Positions 7,945 through 13,712 of a DNA stretch of 64,000 nucleotides are shown in pieces (within the stretch, counting starts at the first letter, position 1; each line of letters opens with the position of its first letter). Under the pieces are notes generated by a model, which saw nothing but the letters and a program-made list of their open reading frames with translations, was not told the origin of the DNA and made no database searches. Location of the stretch: assembly GCA_018266575.1 (NCBI GenBank), contig JAFEAE010000017.1, positions 248,001 to 312,000 on the forward strand, read 5' to 3'. The position numbers and the translations under genes were made by a program. Source of the DNA: Bacteroidota bacterium (GTDB lineage: Bacteria > Bacteroidota > Bacteroidia > Chitinophagales > Chitinophagaceae).

Positions 7945-8973
7945 ATGAACCAAATAAAAAACATAGAAATTAAAAATTTCAAATCCATACGTCATCAAAC
8001 CATTGATGATTGTAAAAGGATTAATGTTTTTATTGGTTACCCTAATGTGGGAAAGAGTAATATTTTGGAGGCAATGAGCCTAATTTCATATTTCGATCAC
8101 AATAATTATCTACCATACAAGAATTTGTGCAGATTTAAAGAACTGATAGACATTTTCAGTGATGGAGATAAACAAAAAGATGCTGAAGTATTTACATCTG
8201 ATTATGTATTTTCTTTAAGATTTATCAACCAAAATCAAATAGATTTTGCAATAATTACTAAAGAAGATTATAAAGAAAAATTTAATCACAGAAGTTCTCC
8301 TCTACTAAGAAATATAAGAATCGATAAGACAGGCAAAATAGATGAGATTGTAAAAATAGTTGCTACTAATCATGAATTTCAAATTTTAAAAAAATATCAC
8401 TTCAAAACAGAAAATATTGTTTCAAAAAATAATCCAATTGTATTAGACTTTCCATTTGGCACTAACTTACCTGAAGTAATTCGCCATAACAGCTCGCTTA
8501 GGAAAGAATGCGGAGAACTATTTTCTGAATATAATTTAAAGCTTGCATTTGATGATGAGGAAAATTTGTTTATTCAAAAACAATTGGACGAATATAGCGT
8601 ATTTCAATTTTCATTTTCCCAAGTTGCAGATACACTGCAACGATTAATTTTTCATAAAGCCGCGATTGCAACTAATAAAAATTCAGTTCTTCTTTTTGAA
8701 GAACCTGAAGCGCACATGTTCCCGCCTTATATTTCAAAACTAACAGGAGATATTTGGTACAATAAAGAAAATCAATATTTCATTACAACTCATAGCCCGG
8801 TTGTTGTAAATGATTTTCTGGAAAATGCAAGGAATGAATTGGCGATTTATGTTGTGGATTATGAGAAAAAGAATGGCGAAACAATTATCAAAAGAATGTC
8901 TGATGCAGAAATGCATGAAGCATATCAATATGGTTTGGATTTGTTTTTAAATGTCAAAAGCTTTGTCGATTAA
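7945..8973 (+). CDS. AAA family ATPase, OLD/AAA_15-AAA_21-like
   Basis: The 342-residue protein has the ABC/SMC-like ATPase layout: N-terminal KNIEIKNFKSI strand, Walker A GYPNVGKS at residues 31-38, Walker B VLLFEEPEAH with the glutamates at 252-253, and the H-loop TTHSPVVVND with His283. These match the OLD-type and AAA_15/AAA_21 ATPases common in anti-phage systems. The ATG at 7945 is 3 bp after nuoF; a TTG at 7942 is less likely. The stop overlaps the next gene's ATG (TAATG). The gene is clearly more AT-rich than its nuo neighbours, a sign of transfer. The ATPase fold is seen; a defence role is inference. Confidence 0.85.
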   Translation: MNQIKNIEIKNFKSIRHQTIDDCKRINVFIGYPNVGKSNILEAMSLISYFDHNNYLPYKNLCRFKELIDIFSDGDKQKDAEVFTSDYVFSLRFINQNQIDFAIITKEDYKEKFNHRSSPLLRNIRIDKTGKIDEIVKIVATNHEFQILKKYHFKTENIVSKNNPIVLDFPFGTNLPEVIRHNSSLRKECGELFSEYNLKLAFDDEENLFIQKQLDEYSVFQFSFSQVADTLQRLIFHKAAIATNKNSVLLFEEPEAHMFPPYISKLTGDIWYNKENQYFITTHSPVVVNDFLENARNELAIYVVDYEKKNGETIIKRMSDAEMHEAYQYGLDLFLNVKSFVD

Positions 8974-9500
8974 TGGAAGGATACATTGTGCCGGAATGTT
9001 ATTTTGATACAGTTCTTGTCAAATCTGTTTTGTATGATAAAGCAATAGTCAATCATAAGAAAGGATGCAATAATGTAGCTAAGGCAATGAGGGATGGGAA
9101 ATTAAAAGATCAATTCGCAGTAGGGATCATTGATAAAGATAAAAATGAGTTAGATTATTTAAACGAGTTTGTGGAGTATAATTATGAAAAAATGAACTTG
9201 TTTAAACATAATACAAAACCTCATTTTATAATCCAGCTTTGTCCAGCTTTAGAAAGATGGATATTATCGGTTTGCGAAGAAGCGAACATTAATATAGAAG
9301 ATTATGGATTGCCAAATAACATGGAACGACTCAAGAAAATAACAAAATCAGAACTTGCCGACGAAACACTTGAATTGCGGAATTTATGCAATGCACTAGT
9401 TAGCAGCGAAAGTTCTACAATTAGTAGGTTTGCTAGATGGATAAGTTATTTGAAAGAAAATAAATATCAAACGGATATAAATGAATTAAAGAATGCCTGA
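8973..9500 (+). CDS. TOPRIM-like partner of the AAA ATPase, putative nuclease
   Basis: I do not recognise a named family with certainty. The 175-residue protein has an acidic pattern compatible with a small TOPRIM domain: Glu8 and Asp12 in VPECYFDTVLVKSVL, then a hydrophobic strand ending AVGIIDKDK with Asp54-x-Asp56. A conserved-looking CPALERWIL segment follows. It overlaps the ATPase stop by 1 nt and the nuoG start by 8 nt, so it is translationally coupled on both sides. In OLD, Gabija and PARIS systems an ATPase acts with a TOPRIM nuclease, either fused or separate; that precedent, not a clear homology, supports the call. Confidence 0.6.
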   Translation: MEGYIVPECYFDTVLVKSVLYDKAIVNHKKGCNNVAKAMRDGKLKDQFAVGIIDKDKNELDYLNEFVEYNYEKMNLFKHNTKPHFIIQLCPALERWILSVCEEANINIEDYGLPNNMERLKKITKSELADETLELRNLCNALVSSESSTISRFARWISYLKENKYQTDINELKNA

Positions 9501-10581
9501 AGAAAAAAAATTATTTAAAGTTACCATCGACAACATCACTATTGAAGTGGAGCCGGGTACGAGTATCCTGAATGCTGCGAGAAGGATCGGTGGCGATGTA
9601 GCTCCGCCTGCTATGTGCTATTATACTAAATTAAAAGGCAGTGGTGGAAAATGCCGCACTTGCCTGGTGGAAGTAGCAGCAGGTTCAACAGCAGACCCAC
9701 GTCCTATGCCGAAACTTGTTGCAAGTTGCCGTACGAATGTGATGGATGGAATGGTCGTAAAAAATATTACGAGTGAAAAAGTGATCGATGCAAGAAATGG
9801 TGTGGTTGAATTTTTATTGATCAACCATCCGCTCGATTGCCCGATATGCGACCAGGCCGGTGAATGCCATTTACAGGACCTCAGTTATGAGCATGGCAAA
9901 GAAGGCACACGTTACGAATTTCCGAGACGCACTTTTGAAAAACATGATCTCGGCCCGTATATTCAATTGCACATGACACGTTGTATTATGTGCTTCCGTT
10001 GTGTGTATACTGCAGACCAGGTGACAGAAAAAAGAGTGCATGGTGTTTTGGATCGTGGTGACCATGCAGAGATCGCCACATATATTCAGAAATCGCTCGA
10101 CAATGATTTTATAGGAAACGTGATCGATGTGTGCCCTGTTGGTGCACTCACTGATAAAACATTCCGTTTTAAAAACCGTGTTTGGTTTTTGAAACCGGTT
10201 GATGCACACCGTGAATGCAGCAACCCTAAATGTTGCGGCAAAGTAACCTTGTGGGAACGTGGTAATGAAGTGTTCCGTGTAACGGCACGTAAAGACCAGT
10301 GGGGCGAAGTGGAAGAATGGATATGCAATGAATGCCGTTTTGAAAAAAAGAAAACAAGCGATTGGGTGATCGAAGGGCCGACGAAGATCAGCCGTCATTC
10401 TGTAATATCACAGGGGCATTATGTGGGATTGAATAAACCGAAAGAAGTGCTGTATGATGTGCTCGACGGATTGAAGCCAAGATTGTTCATGGATATTCAT
10501 AGTGTAAGTGAAGTGAATGAACCCGGAAGAGATTTATCAAAGATCGAAGGGCCGGCGCATTCGACGGATTTTAAAGACTAA
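9493..10581 (+). CDS. nuoG: NADH-quinone oxidoreductase subunit G, short form
   Basis: NuoG carries electrons from NuoF/NuoE towards NuoI. Visible ligands: [2Fe-2S] N1b Cys42, Cys54, Cys57 and Cys79; [4Fe-4S] N5 His112, Cys116, Cys119 and Cys125; N4 Cys164, Cys167, Cys170 and Cys214. At 362 residues it lacks the large molybdopterin-type C-terminal domain of E. coli NuoG, as in other Bacteroidota. A residual C-terminal part keeps Cys242, Cys247, Cys248 and a CNEC pair (278, 281), which could hold a further metal. The ATG at 9493 overlaps the TOPRIM-like gene by 8 nt. Confidence 0.95.
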   Translation: MPEEKKLFKVTIDNITIEVEPGTSILNAARRIGGDVAPPAMCYYTKLKGSGGKCRTCLVEVAAGSTADPRPMPKLVASCRTNVMDGMVVKNITSEKVIDARNGVVEFLLINHPLDCPICDQAGECHLQDLSYEHGKEGTRYEFPRRTFEKHDLGPYIQLHMTRCIMCFRCVYTADQVTEKRVHGVLDRGDHAEIATYIQKSLDNDFIGNVIDVCPVGALTDKTFRFKNRVWFLKPVDAHRECSNPKCCGKVTLWERGNEVFRVTARKDQWGEVEEWICNECRFEKKKTSDWVIEGPTKISRHSVISQGHYVGLNKPKEVLYDVLDGLKPRLFMDIHSVSEVNEPGRDLSKIEGPAHSTDFKD

Positions 10582-10583
10582 AA

Positions 10584-10772
10584 GTGGTAAGTAGAGAGTG
10601 GTAAGTTGTAAGGCGAAAGTTGATACTAGCACAACAGTACAAGTGAGTGACACAACGATGTTGAAGAGTGAACAAAAGTTGGTTACAAAAAATAAATTAA
10701 TAATTAGTAATTAAGAATTAATAATTGATTGTGCGATGGAAGAAATCGTACATCGTAAATCGTAAATCGTAC
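10584..10772 (+). repeat. 7-nt periodic arrays, nuoG-nuoH
   Basis: Three arrays lie in this gap. 10584-10625 is six units (GTGGTAA, GTAGAGA, GTGGTAA, GTTGTAA, GGCGAAA, GTTGATA). 10695-10729 is five units (AATTAAT, AATTAGT, AATTAAG, AATTAAT, AATTGAT). 10745-10772 is four units (TCGTACA, TCGTAAA twice, TCGTACA) ending at the nuoH ATG. Copy C of the dispersed repeat lies between the first two. Confidence 0.75.
10627..10690 (+). repeat. Dispersed nuo intergenic repeat, copy C
   Basis: Related to copies at 6421-6490 and 12568-12637, sharing GTACAAGTG, ACAACGATG, TTGAAGAG and TTGGTTACA words. It is the most diverged of the three and shows a small length difference. Confidence 0.65.
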
Positions 10773-11825
10773 ATGTTATTAAGCATTGATTGGATTTTTA
10801 TTATTGAGAAACTTATTCTGATCGCTGTGGTTATAAGTGTTTCATTGATCGTTGCAATGTATGAAACATGGGCAGAGCGAAAAGTTGCAGCAGTTATTCA
10901 GGACCGCCGCGGGCCAAACCGTGCGGGGCCATTGGGTTTGTTTCAGCCATTGGCAGATGGATTGAAGTTATTTATGAAAGAAGAAATTATTCCGAATTCA
11001 TCAAGCAAATTTTTATTTGTAATGGGGCCGGGATTAGCGATGCTCACAGCAATGATGACAAGCGCCGTGATCCCATGGGGAAGTCATTTGGAACTTTTTG
11101 GAAGAACGATCTCTTTACAAATTGCAGATATCAATATCGGCATTCTTTACATTTTTGGTGTAGTGAGCATGGGCGTATATGGAATCATGATTGGCGGGTG
11201 GGCATCGAACAATAAATTTTCGTTGCTTGCTGCTATACGTGGAGCCTCGCAGATTATTTCGTATGAACTCGCGATGGGATTATCAATAATTGCCTTGTTA
11301 ATGCTAACCGGTTCGTTGAGCATGAAAACAATTGTAGAACAACAACAGGAGCATTGGTATAATATCGTTTATCAACCTCTCGGTTTTTTTATTTTCTTAG
11401 TGTGTGCATTTGCAGAATGTAACCGTACTCCTTTTGATCTTTCCGAAGCAGAAAATGAATTAAACTTCGGTTACCACCAGGAATACTCTTCCATGAAACT
11501 TGGTTTTTATTTGTTTGCCGAATATGTAAATATGTTCATCAGTAGCGCCGTGATGGCAACATTATTTTTTGGTGGTTATGATATTCCGTTTGTAAACGAT
11601 GCCGCATTTGGCTTACAACACGGGCAAAATCTATTGGCCATTTTGCAGATACTAAGTTTGTTTGTGAAGATCGGGTTTTTCATTTTCTTTTTTATGTGGG
11701 TAAGATGGACGATACCCCGTTTCCGTTACGATCAATTAATGGATCTGGGATGGAAAGGTTTGATCCCGCTTTCATTAGTGAACATGATTATTACAGGCGC
11801 AGTGATACTGTGGCTGAAAAAATAA
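10773..11825 (+). CDS. nuoH: NADH-quinone oxidoreductase subunit H
   Basis: NuoH is the membrane subunit that docks the peripheral arm and forms the mouth of the quinone tunnel. The 350-residue product is a polytopic protein with about eight helices. It carries the family signatures RKVAAVIQDRRGPNRAGPLG near residues 36-55 and AFAECNRTPFDLSEAENEL, whose acidic loop contacts NuoB and NuoD, plus the C-terminal RWTIPRFRYDQLMDLGWK. I chose ATG 10773 (MLLSIDWIF). The longer frame from 10725 would translate the 7-nt repeat array and is rejected. Confidence 0.96.
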   Translation: MLLSIDWIFIIEKLILIAVVISVSLIVAMYETWAERKVAAVIQDRRGPNRAGPLGLFQPLADGLKLFMKEEIIPNSSSKFLFVMGPGLAMLTAMMTSAVIPWGSHLELFGRTISLQIADINIGILYIFGVVSMGVYGIMIGGWASNNKFSLLAAIRGASQIISYELAMGLSIIALLMLTGSLSMKTIVEQQQEHWYNIVYQPLGFFIFLVCAFAECNRTPFDLSEAENELNFGYHQEYSSMKLGFYLFAEYVNMFISSAVMATLFFGGYDIPFVNDAAFGLQHGQNLLAILQILSLFVKIGFFIFFFMWVRWTIPRFRYDQLMDLGWKGLIPLSLVNMIITGAVILWLKK

Positions 11826-11828
11826 AAG

Positions 11829-11860
11829 TTGAACAGTAAAACCGAAAGCAATTATTTTTG
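11829..11860 (+). promoter_or_regulatory. Possible internal promoter before nuoI
   Basis: TTG at 11829-11831, 21 nt, then TATTTTTG at 11853-11860 matches the Bacteroidota -33/-7 pattern and is 34 nt before the nuoI ATG. It resembles the nuoA promoter and could drive nuoI-N separately. Confidence 0.45.
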
Positions 11861-11894
11861 CAGCCGGTTAATAGTAACGTTAAAAGCATCATTA

Positions 11895-12428
11895 ATGCAA
11901 CCATTAACGAACAGGGTAAAAGTTGTAGACCGCAAACCGATGACCTTTTGGGATAAGATTTATATTCCTGCGATTGCAAAAGGCATGGGTATAACGTTTA
12001 CGCATATCTTCAAAAAGAAACCTACTGTAAACTACCCGGAAAAAACAAGGCCGTTCAGTCCGGTATTTCGTGGGTTACATGTATTGAACCGTGATGAAGA
12101 AGGAAGGGAACGTTGCACCGCTTGCGGGCTTTGTGCTGTAGCTTGTCCGGCAGAAGCAATCACGATGGAAGCTGCTGAACGTTTACCGGGAGAAGAAAAT
12201 TTATACCGTGAAGAAAAATATGCAGCTAAATACGAGATCAATATGCTGCGTTGTATTTTCTGCGGATTATGTGAAGAAGCGTGCCCGAAAGATGCCATCT
12301 ATTTATCAGAAACTTTTGCACCAGCTAACTATACACGAAAAGGGTTTATTTATGGAAAGGATGAATTATTAATTCCCGATCCAAAAACACAGCCGGAAGA
12401 TTACGCCAAGGCAAAAGGTGATAAATGA
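11895..12428 (+). CDS. nuoI: NADH-quinone oxidoreductase subunit I
   Basis: NuoI (TYKY) is a ferredoxin-like subunit with two [4Fe-4S] clusters, N6a and N6b, passing electrons to NuoB. Both ligand sets are seen: RCTACGLCAVACPAEAI and RCIFCGLCEEACPKDAI, each CxxCxxCxxxCP. The 177-residue product begins MQPLTNRVKVV at ATG 11895. A longer frame from TTG 11829 would run through the promoter-like sequence and give no conserved extension. nuoH ends 69 bp upstream. Downstream is a 301-bp gap full of periodic repeats before nuoJ. Confidence 0.95.
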   Translation: MQPLTNRVKVVDRKPMTFWDKIYIPAIAKGMGITFTHIFKKKPTVNYPEKTRPFSPVFRGLHVLNRDEEGRERCTACGLCAVACPAEAITMEAAERLPGEENLYREEKYAAKYEINMLRCIFCGLCEEACPKDAIYLSETFAPANYTRKGFIYGKDELLIPDPKTQPEDYAKAKGDK

Positions 12429-12729
12429 GAAAATTTGAAAATTTGAAGAATGGATAATTATCAATTGAAAGTTGAAAACGGAGAATTGAAAATGAGTGCA
12501 GATTGCAATAGGAAGAATCAGGTGAATCAGAAAAATCAGGATAAAATCGTGATTCAGGCAATCGCTCAATAGAATCATTACTGTACAAGTGTGCGACGCA
12601 ACGATGCTGAAGAGAGTACCAATGCTGGTTACATAAATATAAAAAACTAAAAAGAGGAAAGACTAAAACTAAATAAAGAAAGTGCGATTTAGAGAAATCG
12701 TACATCTAACATCATAAATTGTAAATATT
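12429..12729 (+). repeat. Composite 7/8/9-nt periodic region, nuoI-nuoJ
   Basis: No gene is seen here. In order it holds GAAAATTT-type 8-nt units, 7-nt units AATTGAA/AGTTGAA (12463-12490), 9-nt units such as AATCAGGTG and AATCAGAAA (about 12516-12560), copy B of the dispersed repeat, 7-nt units ACTAAAA/AGACTAA (12646-12673), and a degenerate TCGTACA/TCATAAA array before the nuoJ start. Confidence 0.65.
12568..12637 (+). repeat. Dispersed nuo intergenic repeat, copy B
   Basis: Aligns without gaps to copy A at 6421-6490, with about 13 mismatches in 70 positions by eye. It is the copy closest to the apparent consensus. Confidence 0.75.
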
Positions 12730-13230
12730 TTGGGTACTACGCAAATTCTATTTTGGTTTTTAAGCATACTGGCGATATTTAGTGCTATCATGGTAGTAGT
12801 GAGCAAGAACCCCGTGCACAGTGTGCTGTGGCTGATCGTTGTGTTCTTTGCAATTTCCGGCCATTATATTTTATTGAATGCGCAATTTCTTGCCATTGTA
12901 AACCTGATTGTATATGCAGGAGCGATCATGGTGCTGTTTCTGTTTGTGATCATGTTGATGAATTTGAATGCAGACACGGAACCGCAAAAAAATAAATGGC
13001 TGAAAATTGCAGGGGTGATTGCAGGCGGCGCATTGCTGTTGGTTTTTGTTGCTGCATTAAAACATGCCGACCTTAAAAACCAGCTCGCAGAAGTAAACAA
13101 AGGTGATATCGGTTTGATACATAATCTTGGTATTGCATTATTCCATGATTATGTAATCCCGTTTGAAATAAGCAGTGTATTATTTTTAAGCGCAATGGTT
13201 GGTGCGGTAGTGATCGGGAAGAAAGAGTAA
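12730..13230 (+). CDS. nuoJ: NADH-quinone oxidoreductase subunit J
   Basis: NuoJ is a membrane-arm subunit with five transmembrane helices; its third helix carries the pi-bulge involved in coupling. The 166-residue protein has the expected segment LIVYAGAIMVLFLFVIMLMNL and the terminal SSVLFLSAMVGAVVIGKKE. The start is TTG 12730 (MGTTQILFWFLS), since no ATG gives the conserved first helix. nuoK follows after 80 bp of 7-nt repeats. Confidence 0.93.
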   Translation: MGTTQILFWFLSILAIFSAIMVVVSKNPVHSVLWLIVVFFAISGHYILLNAQFLAIVNLIVYAGAIMVLFLFVIMLMNLNADTEPQKNKWLKIAGVIAGGALLLVFVAALKHADLKNQLAEVNKGDIGLIHNLGIALFHDYVIPFEISSVLFLSAMVGAVVIGKKE

Positions 13231-13240
13231 CAGCAGGTGC

Positions 13241-13310
13241 AAGGTATAAGGTATAGGGCGTAAGGAATTTGAGCCCTAAACCTTAAACTCTAAACCACAA
13301 ACCTAATTTT
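13241..13310 (+). repeat. 7-nt periodic inverted-arm element, nuoJ-nuoK
   Basis: Exactly ten 7-nt units end at the nuoK ATG. Left units are AAGGTAT (twice), AGGGCGT and AAGGAAT; right units in the same phase include CTAAACC, TTAAACT, CTAAACC and ACAAACC. AAGGTATAGGGC (13248-13259) pairs with GCCCTAAACCTT (13273-13284) at 11 of 12 positions around a 13-nt loop. Confidence 0.8.
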
Positions 13311-13640
13311 ATGCCAATAAATTATTACATATTTCTGTCAGTCGCGTTGTTTTGTATCGGTGTTACAGGCGTATTAACACGCCGTAATGCGATCATTATT
13401 TTTATGTGCATTGAGTTAATGTTAAATGCAGTTAATTTATTGCTTGTTGCATTTTCAAAAATGCACCATCAGGCAGTTGGTGCGGCAGTTCCTACTGCAG
13501 GCATCGATGGACAGATCTTTGTGTTTTTTATTATGGTTGTTGCTGCAGCAGAAGTAAGCGTGGGTTTAGCGATCATAGTAATGTTGTACAGAAATACACA
13601 TTCTGTAGATGTGAATTTTTTGAATCGGTTGAAACACTAA
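13311..13640 (+). CDS. nuoK: NADH-quinone oxidoreductase subunit K
   Basis: NuoK is a three-helix membrane subunit, related to MrpC, with two buried glutamates needed for proton transfer. The 109-residue product has Glu in helix 2 ([18 protein letters not shown]) and another in helix 3 ([19 protein letters not shown]), both at the conserved places. An insert rich in His/Gln/Ala ([15 protein letters not shown]) enlarges the loop between helices 2 and 3. Length is near the usual 100 residues. Confidence 0.96.
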   Translation: MPINYYIFLSVALFCIGVTGVLTRRNAIIIFMCIELMLNAVNLLLVAFSKMHHQAVGAAVPTAGIDGQIFVFFIMVVAAAEVSVGLAIIVMLYRNTHSVDVNFLNRLKH

Positions 13641-13647
13641 AAAAGTT

Positions 13648-13710
13648 GAACGCTAATTGCGGAACGCTGATTGCTGCGTTCGGCTTTCAGCGTTCCGCGT
13701 TTAGCAATAC
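13648..13710 (+). repeat. 7-nt periodic inverted-arm element, nuoK-nuoL
   Basis: Nine 7-nt units: GAACGCT, AATTGCG, GAACGCT, GATTGCT, then GCGTTCG, GCTTTCA, GCGTTCC, GCGTTTA, GCAATAC. The arms are complementary: GCGGAACGCTGA (13659-13670) pairs perfectly with TCAGCGTTCCGC (13687-13698) around a 16-nt loop. The nuoL ATG is 2 nt after the array. Confidence 0.8.
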
Positions 13711-13712
13711 TT

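Noticed and set aside
10725..10772. N-terminal extension of NuoH from an upstream GTG/ATT-type start
   Set aside because: It would translate the 7-nt TCGTAAA array (IVNRKSYM) and is not conserved in NuoH; ATG 10773 gives the normal N-terminus.
13274..13301. CCCTAAA units resembling a plant-type telomere repeat
   Set aside because: Only one exact unit; the neighbours are CCTTAAA, CTCTAAA and CCACAAA. It is one of many 7-nt periodic arrays in the locus.
13671..13712. N-terminal extension of NuoL
   Set aside because: It would translate the inverted heptad element; ATG 13713 gives the usual first helix.
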